Source: Citromicrobium bathyomarinum
GTDB lineage: Bacteria; Pseudomonadota; Alphaproteobacteria; Sphingomonadales; Sphingomonadaceae
Reading direction: 5' to 3'
Assembly: GCA_001306305.2 (NCBI GenBank)
Contig: CP155577.1
Coordinates: forward strand, 1 to 64,000
DNA length: 64,000 nucleotides
Shown in pieces: positions 41,381 to 50,201 of the stretch. Within the stretch, counting starts at the first letter, position 1, and every line of letters begins with the position of its first letter. Both the position numbers and the translations under genes were made by a program. A model generated the notes under the pieces. It saw only the letters and a list, made by a program, of their open reading frames with translations. It ran no database searches and was not told the DNA's origin.

Positions 41381-42232
41381 TCAGGCCGGTATTGCGCCGC
41401 GACAGGCCTGCTTGGCGCGGTAGAGATCGCGGTCGGCGGCATCGAAGGCGCTGTTCGAATCGCGGTGGCCCTGCGCTCCGCCCAGCCGCGCCAGCCCGAA
41501 GGAGAAGCCCAGCGGCCGATCGTCGATCAGGGCGGCGGGCTGCTGGTGCAGCGCATCGCGAATCCGCACGAGCACCTGCCCCGCCGCATCGGGGTCGAGA
41601 TCCGCAAAGTAGATGACGAACTCGTCTCCCCCCCAGCGGGCGGCGGTGTCAGCCTCGCGGGTATGCGCGCGAATTCCGCCGGCAATCGCGCGCAGCGCGC
41701 GGTCGCCCGCAGCATGGCCCAGAGTGTCGTTCACTTGCTTGAACCGGTCGCAGTCGAGCACCGCGATCGTTCCGCTGCCTCCGCTGGCGAGCACCGCCTG
41801 GAGACTTTCGTTGAGCCCGCGCCGGTTGCGCAGCCCGGTCAGCGGATCACTGCCGGCAAGACTGCGGACCTTCTCCACCCGCTCGCGCGTCGCCTGCGCG
41901 GCAAGCTCCACCGCGGCGAGCAGCTGGCCCGCCATGTCGGGGCCGCCTTCCGGAATGCGCTCCACCATCTCGCCGCGCTGCACCCGGCGCAGCTGTTCGG
42001 TCGCGATCCCGATCGGCTTGAGCAGACCGGCCATGCCCAGAATTGCCGCGCCGGTGCCCAGCACCGTGGCAAGCAGGATCGGCCAGAAAACCGCCCAGCT
42101 CCACGTACCCAGCCAGGCCATCGTGCCGGCAAAGGCGAGGATCGGCAGGTGGACCGAAACGAAGCACAACAAGAAGATGCGCAGGATGTAGTGGCGGGGA
42201 AACACCCGCCGGGTGGCACAATAGAACCGCAC
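41381..42232 (-). CDS. Membrane-bound diguanylate cyclase (GGDEF)
   Basis: The 283-residue protein has two membrane helices (about residues 18-40 and 46-70), a short HAMP-like linker and a C-terminal GGDEF domain. The active-site motif GGDEF is intact at 201-205, and an inhibitory I-site RxxD (READ, 192-195) lies exactly five residues before it. It should make cyclic-di-GMP with product inhibition. No sensory domain beyond the membrane part is seen. It follows nadB on the same strand by 106 bases. Cyclic-di-GMP commonly opposes flagellar motility. Confidence 0.92.
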   Translation of the reverse strand: MRFYCATRRVFPRHYILRIFLLCFVSVHLPILAFAGTMAWLGTWSWAVFWPILLATVLGTGAAILGMAGLLKPIGIATEQLRRVQRGEMVERIPEGGPDMAGQLLAAVELAAQATRERVEKVRSLAGSDPLTGLRNRRGLNESLQAVLASGGSGTIAVLDCDRFKQVNDTLGHAAGDRALRAIAGGIRAHTREADTAARWGGDEFVIYFADLDPDAAGQVLVRIRDALHQQPAALIDDRPLGFSFGLARLGGAQGHRDSNSAFDAADRDLYRAKQACRGAIPA

Positions 42233-42338
42233 CGAAAATGGCCTCCGTGATGGAACGAGGCCTCCCGTCCGGGGAGCGGGCTATCAGGGAAAGGGTTAAC
42301 GATTTCTCACCCCGGCCTGTCCGCCGACGGGGACGGGC

Positions 42339-43934
42339 TCAACGCGGTAGCAGCACGGTATCGCGGGCAATGCTGTCCGTCTGCGGATGGTCGAGAGTGA
42401 AGTGCAGCCCCCGGCTTTCCTTGCGTTCGAGCGCGCAGCGCACGATCAGCTCGGCCGCCTGGACGAGGTTGCGCAGCTCGATCAGATCGGTCGTGACCCG
42501 GAAGCTGCCGTAGTAATCGTCGATCTCGCTCTGGAGCAGGCGGATGCGGTTCGCCGCCCGTTCGAGCCGCTTGGTCGTGCGCACGATGCCGACATAGTTC
42601 CACATGAAGCGGCGGATCTCGGTCCAGTTCTGCTTGATGACGACGGCCTCGTCCGAATCGGTCACCCGGCTCGCGTCCCACGGGCGGATTTCCGGCGGCG
42701 CGTCGAGCTCGTCCCACATCGACAGGATGTCGCGCGCCGCCGCCTCGCCGAAGACGAAGCATTCGAGCAGGCTGTTGGAGGCGAGGCGGTTGGCCCCGTG
42801 CAGTCCGCTCTCGATACATTCGCCAGCCGCCCACAGGCCGGGCAGATCGGTGCGCGCATACAGGTCCACCAGCACCCCGCCGCAGGTATAGTGCTGCGCG
42901 GGCACCACCGGGATCGGTCCGGTGGTCATGTCGATGCCGAGGCCGAGCAGCTTCTCGTGGATCGTGGGGAAATGCTCCTTCACGAATTCGGGCGGCTGGT
43001 GGCTGATGTCGAGATGGACGTAGTCGAGCCCGAAGCGCTTGATCTCGGCGTCGATCGCGCGTGCCACGACATCGCGCGGCGCCAGCTCCAGCCGTTCGGG
43101 ATCGTAGAATTCCATGAACCGCTTGCCCGTGCGCGGGTTGTAGAGCCGCCCGCCCTCGCCCCGCACCGCTTCGGTAATGAGGAAGTTCTTGACCTCCAGA
43201 TTATAGAGGCAGGTCGGGTGGAACTGCATCATTTCCATGTTGGCGACCCGCGCGCCCCCGCGCCACGCCATCGCGATGCCATCGCCGGTCGCGCCGCGCG
43301 GCGCGGTCGAGAACAGGTAGCAGCGCCCTGCCCCGCCCGCGGCGAGCACGGTCGCGCGCGCCACATGCGCCTCGACCTCGCCGGTTTCCTCGTTGAGCGC
43401 ATAGGCACCCCACACCTGGCCTGCGCCCGAATAGCGCAGCTCGTGCCGCCCGGTGATCAGGTCGACGCAGGTGCGGCCCGGCAGCAGGGTGATGTTGGGG
43501 TTTTCCTCCGCCGCCTTGAGCAGCGCGGACTGCACCGCCCAGCCCGTCGCATCGTTCACATGCACGATCCGGCGATGCGAGTGCCCGCCCTCGCGGGTCA
43601 GGTGCAGCGCGCCGCTTTCCTTGTTGAAAGGCACCCCCAGCTCGATCAGCCGGTCGATCGCATGCGGCGCGCGTTCGATCACGAATTCGACCGTCTCGCG
43701 ATCATTGAGCCCCGCGCCAGCGACCATCGTATCGCGGATATGATCTTCGAAGGTGTCGCCCGCGTCGAGCACGGCGGCGATCCCGCCCTGCGCCCACGCC
43801 GTGCTGCCGCCGGTGAGCGAGCCCTTGGCGAGCACCAGCACCTTCTTCTCTTCGGCAAGGGCCAGCGCCGCGGTGAGGCCAGCCGCGCCCGAGCCGATCA
43901 CGAGGACATCATGTTGCGCGCTTTGCTGTGTCAT
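42339..43934 (-). CDS. nadB: L-aspartate oxidase
   Basis: The 531-residue flavoprotein oxidises aspartate to iminoaspartate in NAD synthesis. The FAD-binding GSGAAGLTAALALAE and STAWAQGGIAAVL are typical, as is the HSHRRIVH-type active region. The family length fits the chosen ATG (MTQQ...); a second ATG 30 bases upstream is possible, and neither has a good SD. nadA and nadC are not adjacent. Divergent from an exported-protein gene. Confidence 0.95.
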   Translation of the reverse strand: MTQQSAQHDVLVIGSGAAGLTAALALAEEKKVLVLAKGSLTGGSTAWAQGGIAAVLDAGDTFEDHIRDTMVAGAGLNDRETVEFVIERAPHAIDRLIELGVPFNKESGALHLTREGGHSHRRIVHVNDATGWAVQSALLKAAEENPNITLLPGRTCVDLITGRHELRYSGAGQVWGAYALNEETGEVEAHVARATVLAAGGAGRCYLFSTAPRGATGDGIAMAWRGGARVANMEMMQFHPTCLYNLEVKNFLITEAVRGEGGRLYNPRTGKRFMEFYDPERLELAPRDVVARAIDAEIKRFGLDYVHLDISHQPPEFVKEHFPTIHEKLLGLGIDMTTGPIPVVPAQHYTCGGVLVDLYARTDLPGLWAAGECIESGLHGANRLASNSLLECFVFGEAAARDILSMWDELDAPPEIRPWDASRVTDSDEAVVIKQNWTEIRRFMWNYVGIVRTTKRLERAANRIRLLQSEIDDYYGSFRVTTDLIELRNLVQAAELIVRCALERKESRGLHFTLDHPQTDSIARDTVLLPR

Positions 43935-44026
43935 ATCTGATGCAGCTATGACGGCTTTTGTCATTGGACAAGCGAGAAGGGATTGGGTTGGGCGAAGATA
44001 AACCGACAGCAGCAGGGATCGCATCA

Positions 44027-44575
44027 ATGTCCAGCAAGCCTTTCGCCGCACTCTTCGCGGGCCTCGCCATCGCCGTATCGCCGGCAGCCGCGCAGGAGCC
44101 CGCCCCGAAGGTATTCCTCCAGTTTGCCGACGGGGCGCAATCCGCAAAGGTCGAGCGGACGGGCACCACCTGTTCGATGCTGTTCATGAACGCGGCGGAC
44201 AAGACCGCGGTCACGGTGCTGATCGGCCGCACGAGTGTGACCAGCCAGCTGTACCTTCTGACGACGGCCGATGTCGGGACCGATCGCGAGGAGTTCGACT
44301 TCCGGCGCCTGACGACCGAGGGGATCGTCACCGATCGCAAGGCCTTCATCAAGAAGGAACAGGGGCCGGGCATCTTCGAATACGCCTCATCCCTCAACGC
44401 GCTGCAGCTCGATTTCGATGATATTCAGAAGACCGGCGGTTTTCTGCTGACCAGGCCGAACGACGAAAGCGCGGCCGTGCTCGTCAAGTTCAACGGTGTC
44501 GAGCGCGACCGGACCATCGCGGCGATGGGCGAATGCCTCGCCAGCCTGCCCTCGCACTGGTCGCTGGACGGCTAG
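44027..44575 (+). CDS. Exported protein of unknown function
   Basis: The 182-residue product has a signal peptide (about residues 1-22, AVSPAAAQ). The mature part contains two Cys residues (about residues 48 and 170) that could form a disulfide, and a beta-rich pattern (KTAVTVLIGRTSVTSQLYLL). I do not recognise a family. AGCAGGGA lies nine bases before the ATG, supporting this start. It is divergent from nadB. Confidence 0.72.
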   Translation: MSSKPFAALFAGLAIAVSPAAAQEPAPKVFLQFADGAQSAKVERTGTTCSMLFMNAADKTAVTVLIGRTSVTSQLYLLTTADVGTDREEFDFRRLTTEGIVTDRKAFIKKEQGPGIFEYASSLNALQLDFDDIQKTGGFLLTRPNDESAAVLVKFNGVERDRTIAAMGECLASLPSHWSLDG

Positions 44576-44633
44576 GCCCGCGGCGCGAGCATTTTTCGCT
44601 TGATCGCACCGGGTTCGCGGTGTGCAAACACCC

Positions 44634-45149
44634 ATGGACCCGGAAAAGCGAAAGCAGTTGGAAGAACGGCGCGCAGCGCTGAAGGCAAACCCGCAACCAC
44701 CCAGCGTGAACGGGACCATCATCCCGCGCCTGATGGAACGCGGCGTTCCGCACGAGCCGCGCTTCGACGGGATCTGGACACCCCCTCACATCCGCATCGC
44801 GGGCAATGGCGTGTGGTGGCCCGATTGCCCCGAGCCTGCCGATAGCGACCACTGCTGGCTCAATGACGCGGACGACCCCGATGGCAGCCGGACCGCGCAA
44901 AAGCGCATCGATGTGATCGGCGCGATGATCGGCCGCGCGACCGACCCCGGCACAATGATCCGCTTCGGTTACGATACCGGCCTGGAGACCGACGTGGCGC
45001 TGATGGCAAGCGATGGAATCGCCCATCTCGACGTGCTGCTCGATTTCGGCTGGACGATCTGGATCACGGGTTATCCCGAGAACTGGCTGATCGAGCTGGA
45101 TGGCGAACATATCGCGCGACTCGCCCTGCCGCCCGGCTCGTCGCGCTAG
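44634..45149 (+). CDS. Hypothetical cytoplasmic protein
   Basis: The 171-residue product has a charged helical N-terminus (DPEKRKQLEERRAALKANP) and a beta-rich remainder with several Trp (GIWTPPHIRIAGNGVWWPDC, DFGWTIWITGYPENWLIEL). No signal, membrane segment or recognised domain. A GTG four codons upstream is an alternative start. It follows the exported-protein gene by 58 bases and converges with the TPR-GGDEF gene. Confidence 0.65.
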   Translation: MDPEKRKQLEERRAALKANPQPPSVNGTIIPRLMERGVPHEPRFDGIWTPPHIRIAGNGVWWPDCPEPADSDHCWLNDADDPDGSRTAQKRIDVIGAMIGRATDPGTMIRFGYDTGLETDVALMASDGIAHLDVLLDFGWTIWITGYPENWLIELDGEHIARLALPPGSSR

Positions 45150-45177
45150 GAGCAGCCCCAGCGCGATCGGGAAGTGG

Positions 45178-47124
45178 TCACGCGGCCTGCGCGGAACCTG
45201 AGCCGGTGCCTGAGACGCCGCTGGAAGGAGGAGGAGTCGGCGCGGGAGGTCCGGCCCATGCGATGCCCGCATCGATACAGGTCCGGTTCCGGCCATTATG
45301 CTTCGCCGCATAGAGGCGCCGGTCGGCCAGCTTGATACACGCATCGGTGACGCCGCCCGTCTCGCTCGGCATCGCGATACCCGCGCTGAACCGCAGCCGG
45401 TAGCCGGGGGCGAAATCGAACTCCTCCAGCGCGGCCTCGCTACGGACCCGTTCGATGATGTCGAGCGCATCCTTCAGCCCGGTCGCGGGCAGGATGACGA
45501 GGAATTCCTCCCCACCCCAGCGCCCGACGATGTCGGTCGGACGGACGCATCGCTCGACCACCCGGGCGAACTGGCTCAGCACCTGGTCGCCCGCGTCGTG
45601 ACCGAAGGTGTCGTTGCACGATTTGAAATGGTCGATGTCGAGCAGCGCGAACGAGGCACGCGGGTGCGGGGCATCCGGTCCGGGCAAGGCCGCGCCTACC
45701 CGCTCCAGCGTCGCGCGGCGATTGGCGAGTCCCGTCAGCGGGTCGGTCATCGCAAGGCGGCGGAAGCGGCGGCGGTGCCGCAGGAGGAAGAAGATCAGCG
45801 TGCCGAGCAGGAGCAGCGTGGTGGTCGAGCCCGCGATCACCGCGATCGCGAGCCGCAGGCGCGTGCTGCTCGCCCGCTCTTCCTCGGCGAGGAGATTCTG
45901 CAACTCGCGGGTCTGGAAGCGCGCCTGAAGGGCAGCCGCTCCACTTTGCATGTCGGCGTTGTGGAAGGTTTTGGCGGCCTCGTTCGCCTCGCGCATCTGT
46001 TCGTAAGCCTGCGCGTTGCGTCCAAGCGCGAAAAGAGCCTGCGCCCGGGTCTCCAGCGCCATGACCCAGTCGTCGGAAGCGTTCTCCTGCTTGCCCTTCG
46101 CGATCATGGGATCGAGGATCGCAAGAGCCCTGCCCGGATTGCCGCGCTCGACAAACAGTTTCGCCATCAGCGCGGTGGCTGGCAGGGCCATCGCCTCGTC
46201 CGGTTTGCCCAGGCCCTGATAGGCACGCTCGCATTCGGGTGCCGCATCGGCGATCTTGCCCCCTTCGGACGCAGCCTGACACACGCCGAGCAACGCGTAA
46301 TCGACAGCATACTGGTTGCCGTAGCTGCGGGCCTGCTTTGCCGACTCCCTGAAATCGGCAACGGCATCGGTCCATTCCCCGTCCTTGAGCTTGGTATATC
46401 CGCGCACGAGCAGCTCGTTCGCGGCGAGATCGCTCATCCCCAGCTTCAGCTGGATGGCGAGCGCTTCGGAGTGCAGCTGTTTCGCATAGTCGAAATCGTG
46501 ACTGTTGGAGACCAGATAGGCGAGCGCCGAAGCCGCCTCCGCGCGCGCGGGCGAGGACTTGTCGTCGGCGCTGTTGAGATAGGCCTGCGAGGCGAACGTG
46601 AAGGCTTCGCGCGGTTTTTCCTGAAAGCTGTAGTTGAAGGCCAGATCGACCGCGCGGCAGGTCTTCGCGCTGCTTCCGTCCGGCAAAGAGCGATAGCCGC
46701 GCAGGAGCGAGGACATCGCGCGCCGTTTTGCAGCCTCGTCCGGCAGATCATAATAGGCGTTCATCTGCAGCAGGATATTGGCCGGTGCCCGCTCCGAGAG
46801 CTTGCTCGCCGCGCTGCGCGCCTTTTTCAGCGCAGGCGCGGAATCCAGACCGCCCATATTCAGCGCCTTTGCCTGGACGATGTACAATTCGGCCAGCCGG
46901 CGCTTGTCCAGCGGATCGGTATCCGCGATTTCCTGCGCAATGCTGTCGAGCGCCGCGAGCGGGTTGCGACCGACCTCGATTTCGAGCCGGGAAATGACCG
47001 GGTCGGCGCTTCCCACGCAGGCGCTGGCCTGTCCGGCGCAAACGGCGCATGTCAGCGCAATCAGGAAAAAGGCCTGACGCAGCCATGCGGGCCGCAGGTG
47101 ATACAAAGGTGGCAAATGTGCCAT
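45178..47124 (-). CDS. Exported-sensor TPR-GGDEF diguanylate cyclase
   Basis: The 648-residue protein has a signal sequence (about 1-36), a large periplasmic helical region with TPR-like repeats (about 45-410), one membrane helix (about 430-455) and a cytoplasmic GGDEF domain. The active-site GGEEF is at 537-541 and an I-site RPTD lies five residues before it, so activity and product inhibition are expected. The C-terminus is a Pro/Ser/Gly-rich tail. It is the second cyclic-di-GMP synthase in this window. The signal sensed by the TPR part is unknown. Confidence 0.93.
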   Translation of the reverse strand: MAHLPPLYHLRPAWLRQAFFLIALTCAVCAGQASACVGSADPVISRLEIEVGRNPLAALDSIAQEIADTDPLDKRRLAELYIVQAKALNMGGLDSAPALKKARSAASKLSERAPANILLQMNAYYDLPDEAAKRRAMSSLLRGYRSLPDGSSAKTCRAVDLAFNYSFQEKPREAFTFASQAYLNSADDKSSPARAEAASALAYLVSNSHDFDYAKQLHSEALAIQLKLGMSDLAANELLVRGYTKLKDGEWTDAVADFRESAKQARSYGNQYAVDYALLGVCQAASEGGKIADAAPECERAYQGLGKPDEAMALPATALMAKLFVERGNPGRALAILDPMIAKGKQENASDDWVMALETRAQALFALGRNAQAYEQMREANEAAKTFHNADMQSGAAALQARFQTRELQNLLAEEERASSTRLRLAIAVIAGSTTTLLLLGTLIFFLLRHRRRFRRLAMTDPLTGLANRRATLERVGAALPGPDAPHPRASFALLDIDHFKSCNDTFGHDAGDQVLSQFARVVERCVRPTDIVGRWGGEEFLVILPATGLKDALDIIERVRSEAALEEFDFAPGYRLRFSAGIAMPSETGGVTDACIKLADRRLYAAKHNGRNRTCIDAGIAWAGPPAPTPPPSSGVSGTGSGSAQAA

Positions 47125-47208
47125 GCAGCCGTTCTAACGGCTGGTGATTGACCAATAGTTATCGCGCCGTGCACCAGTTTGCGGGCAAACCGGCGCAAAG
47201 TCAGCTTG

Positions 47209-48147
47209 TTACCCCGCGCCGGTCAGCTGGACGAACACGTCCTCCAGATCGGGTTCGAGGGTCGAGACATCCTGGATCGCGTAGCCGTGGCCCTGCACGA
47301 TGGTCAGCACCTGGCCCGCGGTCATCCTGTCGCGGTCGTAAGTGACCTCCAGCGTGCGCGGCGCGGTGACTTCGGACCGGGTGAAGGCCGGATCCATCAG
47401 AGCGCCCGCCAGCGGCTTGTCGACCTCCAGCCGGATGATCTTCTCGCGCGCCATGCTGACAAGCTCGCGGGTCGGCTTGTTGGCGATCAGCTCGCCATGG
47501 TTGATGATCGCGATCCGGTCGCACAGCTGCTCGGCCTCTTCGAGGTAGTGCGTGGTGAGGACCACGGTGACGCCTTCCCTGTTCAGCTGCGTCACCAGTT
47601 CCCACAGCTGACGGCGCAGTTCGACATCCACGCCCGCGGTCGGCTCGTCCAGCACCAGGATCGGCGGGGAATGGACCATCGCCTTAGCAATCAGCAGGCG
47701 GCGCTTCATGCCCCCCGACAGCGTGCGGGCGTAGGCATCGCGCTTGTCCCACAGGTGGACCGCCTTCAGCAGTTCCTCGCTGCGCCGCTCGGACTTGGGG
47801 ATGCCGTAGAAGCCACCCTGATTCTCCAGCACCTCGAACGGGGTGAAGAACGGGTCGAACACGATTTCCTGCGGCACGATGCCGATCGCGCGCTTGGCAT
47901 TGCGCGGGTTCTTCGCCGTATCGAAGCCCCAGATCTGCGCGCTGCCGCTGGTCCGCGTGACCAGCCCGGCAAGGATGTTGATCAGCGTGGACTTGCCCGC
48001 GCCATTGGGGCCCAGCAGGCCGAAGATGCCGCCCTGCGGCACATCGAAGCTGACGCCCTTGAGCGCCAGCTTGCCCTCGCTCTCACCCTTGGCGGGGGCA
48101 TAGCGTTTGGTCAGGTTGTCGATCGAAATTGCAGGCCGGTTTTCCAT
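47209..48147 (-). CDS. ABC transporter ATP-binding protein
   Basis: The 312-residue ATPase has Walker A GPNGAGKST at residues 46-54, signature LSGGM at 143-147 and Walker B ILVLDE at 163-168, and the switch His in LTTHYLEEAEQLCDR. The C-terminal ~80 residues form a DUF4162-like extension typical of ABC-2 type exporters (drug or polysaccharide/heme export groups). A permease gene would be expected next to it, but the neighbours are unrelated, so its partner must be elsewhere. Confidence 0.93.
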   Translation of the reverse strand: MENRPAISIDNLTKRYAPAKGESEGKLALKGVSFDVPQGGIFGLLGPNGAGKSTLINILAGLVTRTSGSAQIWGFDTAKNPRNAKRAIGIVPQEIVFDPFFTPFEVLENQGGFYGIPKSERRSEELLKAVHLWDKRDAYARTLSGGMKRRLLIAKAMVHSPPILVLDEPTAGVDVELRRQLWELVTQLNREGVTVVLTTHYLEEAEQLCDRIAIINHGELIANKPTRELVSMAREKIIRLEVDKPLAGALMDPAFTRSEVTAPRTLEVTYDRDRMTAGQVLTIVQGHGYAIQDVSTLEPDLEDVFVQLTGAG

Positions 48148-48251
48148 GCCGCCGCCCTAAAATGCATCGCCCCGCTTGGCCACCGCTTTGCGCGCGTCCT
48201 GTTGCGCACATGCTCTTGCCGTGCGGCAAGCACGAAGATATGCGCGTGCCT

Positions 48252-48518
48252 ATGTCGATCATGCCGCCCCCGCCCGAGATCTCCAAGGTGACCACCCGCC
48301 GCGTCTGGTGCGATGGCGCGACCGACATTCGCACGGGCGAGAACTACAAGCCCGCAGCCCTCGGCCATCCGAAGATCTATCTCGAAATCGACGAGCACGG
48401 CTATGTCGATTGCGGCTATTGCGACCGGCGTTTCGTGCTCGAAGGCGGGCCTGCCGACGGTGTCGACCAGGCCAGCTTGCGCGATATTTCCGAAGGCGCG
48501 GACCCGGGGCACCCCTAG
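48252..48518 (+). CDS. Zinc-finger CHCC domain protein (NDUFS6-like)
   Basis: The ~88-residue protein carries a zf-CHCC zinc site: Cys in RVWCDGA, His in LGHPKIYLEID and the pair in VDCGYCDRRFVL. The family is related to the small complex I subunit NDUFS6, and alphaproteobacterial members are accessory to respiratory complex I. In-frame ATGs at 48240 and 48261 make the exact start uncertain. It is divergent from the ABC ATPase gene. Confidence 0.87.
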   Translation: MSIMPPPPEISKVTTRRVWCDGATDIRTGENYKPAALGHPKIYLEIDEHGYVDCGYCDRRFVLEGGPADGVDQASLRDISEGADPGHP

Positions 48519-48654
48519 GGCCCCATCCCCAAATATCGGCAGAGCGACCCCGGGGGCAGGCCCGCCGGGAGCATCGGCGATTCTCAGGCGTTGTTCAGAC
48601 TGGGTGCGCTATCACGCTCGCCTCAGAGGGACGATTTTTGCCGAGGATATCGCC

Positions 48655-49059
48655 ATGACCAATCGTTTTCGTTTCGCCATCCCCATGCTTGCCGCGCTTG
48701 CCGTCGCCAGCACCCCCGCGCTCGCCGAAAGGCAGACGGGAGAGGAAAAACTCGCCAAGATGCTCGAAGGTCGCGAGGCAGGTCAGCCGCAGAAATGCAT
48801 CATGGCCCGCCCGGTACGCAGCACGAAGATCATCGACGGTACCGCGATCGTCTACGATGCCGGCGGCACGCTCTACGTCAATTACACCCAGAATCCCGAG
48901 GATCTGGACGATGATGACTATCTGGTCGTACGCCGCCAGGGCATCAACCTGTGCCGCAGCGACATCGTGACCACGCGCACCCCGGCCGGTAATTTCTATT
49001 CCGGCAACGTCTTTCTGACCGATTTCATCCCCTACAAGCGGGTCGAGCGCGGCAGCTAA
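48655..49059 (+). CDS. Small exported protein of unknown function
   Basis: The 134-residue product has a signal peptide (about residues 1-24, STPALA) and a mature part with two Cys (KCIMARPV, NLCRSDIV) and an acidic patch EDLDDDDY. Proteins of this look are frequent in Erythrobacter-like genomes without known role. CGAGGA lies seven bases before the ATG; a longer open frame upstream is not supported. A strong bidirectional terminator follows 23 bases after the stop. Confidence 0.8.
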   Translation: MTNRFRFAIPMLAALAVASTPALAERQTGEEKLAKMLEGREAGQPQKCIMARPVRSTKIIDGTAIVYDAGGTLYVNYTQNPEDLDDDDYLVVRRQGINLCRSDIVTTRTPAGNFYSGNVFLTDFIPYKRVERGS

Positions 49060-49082
49060 ACCGCCCTATTATTTCTCAAACC

Positions 49083-49117
49083 AAAAGGCCGTCCGGAGCA
49101 ATCCGGGCGGCCTTTTT
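49083..49117. terminator. Bidirectional intrinsic terminator
   Basis: AAAAGGCCGTCCGG and CCGGGCGGCCTTTTT form an 11-13 bp stem with one T-G mismatch, T-run on one side and A-run on the other. It can end both the plus-strand exported-protein gene and the minus-strand nth-type gene. Confidence 0.88.
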
Positions 49118-49139
49118 CGTGTGAGCGGCAGATATGCGT

Positions 49140-49847
49140 CTAGCCTGCCCGCGCACGCCCGGTTCCGCAAAGTGCCTGCGCCGGACACTCACCGCACGCC
49201 ATGCTGGCGGGGCGACAGAAGGCACGGCCGATCTCCTTCATCAGCAGATGATGCTCGTCGTAATCGGCGGCGCTCCATTCGGACGGCATCGCGGGCATGA
49301 TCGCGGCGTAGGCGCGCGCGGTATCGGCCTTTTGCGGGACCAAACCCATCCGCTGGAGCACCCGGCGGTGGTGCGAATCGAGCACCAGAGCCTTGCGGTC
49401 GAGCGTGGAGGTATTGACCACCCCTGCCGCGATCTTGCGCCCCACGCCGGGCAGCTGCTCCAGCCACACCATCGCCGCGTCGGTCTCCATCGGTTCGAGA
49501 TGCGACAGGTCCACCGCCCCGCGCCGCGCGACGAGATCGGTAAGGCACGCTTTCAGCCGCTCGCCCGCAACATTGGGGTAGGTCTGGGTGGCGAGCTGCG
49601 CCTGCAAGGCTTCGAGCGGCGCATCGGCCACAGCCTCCCACGACCCGTATTCGGCCAGCAGCCGGTCGGTCGCCGCATTGGAGGTTTCCGAGCGCGTGCG
49701 CGCGCCGATCACGCCCTGCACCAGCACCCATTCGGGCGCGCGCCTCTCCCTCGGCGCACGCTCGATCCGCCCGAACCGCTGGATCAGCCGCGGCTGAAGC
49801 TGGCGTAGCGTTTCGGTCCGCGGATCATCGCCAAGGGGAAGCTGCAT
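49140..49847 (-). CDS. Endonuclease III-type DNA glycosylase/AP lyase
   Basis: The 235-residue protein has the HhH-GPD glycosylase fold. The hairpin LPGVGRKIAAGVV contains the Lys aligned with the Nth catalytic Lys, and VLDSHHRRV supplies the catalytic Asp. A four-Cys iron-sulfur cluster of spacing C-x6-C-x2-C-x5-C ends the chain (FCRPASMACGECPAQALC). It repairs oxidised pyrimidines. Divergence from canonical Nth suggests a second Nth-like enzyme of the genome. The ATG used starts the usual domain; the longer frame is not supported. Confidence 0.9.
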   Translation of the reverse strand: MQLPLGDDPRTETLRQLQPRLIQRFGRIERAPRERRAPEWVLVQGVIGARTRSETSNAATDRLLAEYGSWEAVADAPLEALQAQLATQTYPNVAGERLKACLTDLVARRGAVDLSHLEPMETDAAMVWLEQLPGVGRKIAAGVVNTSTLDRKALVLDSHHRRVLQRMGLVPQKADTARAYAAIMPAMPSEWSAADYDEHHLLMKEIGRAFCRPASMACGECPAQALCGTGRARAG

Positions 49848-49902
49848 CGCCCCGGCATAGGCTGGCGCTCGCAAGGACCGCAAGCGGCCTGGCAGATGAT
49901 GG

Positions 49903-50103
49903 TCAGCCGCCCAGACCCGTCTTGGCGACGATCTTGCGGCCGACGAACCACGAGATCGGAACCGCGAGAACGAAGCCCGCCGCCGAGGCGACCGCAATCG
50001 GCTGCCACCCGGCCTGCATATCCATCGACAGGACGGCGATAACGGCGATGCCCATGAGAGTGGTCGCTACGATCGGTAAAAGGATCAGCGTTATTCGAAA
50101 CAT
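49903..50103 (-). CDS. Small two-helix membrane protein
   Basis: The 66-residue product has two hydrophobic helices (about residues 2-24 and 32-56) and a short basic end (GRKIVAKTGLGG). It has no recognised family. GGAG lies eight bases before the ATG, supporting this start over a longer frame. It sits between the nth-type gene and an oxidoreductase gene on the same strand. Confidence 0.68.
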   Translation of the reverse strand: MFRITLILLPIVATTLMGIAVIAVLSMDMQAGWQPIAVASAAGFVLAVPISWFVGRKIVAKTGLGG

Positions 50104-50201
50104 CAAACGGCTCCCGCATTGATGGCGATTGTGCCTCAATACAGCGGGCCTGCCGCAAGATCATTGACGCCGATCAAATCCGCGCGAGTCTTCGAGACGC
50201 G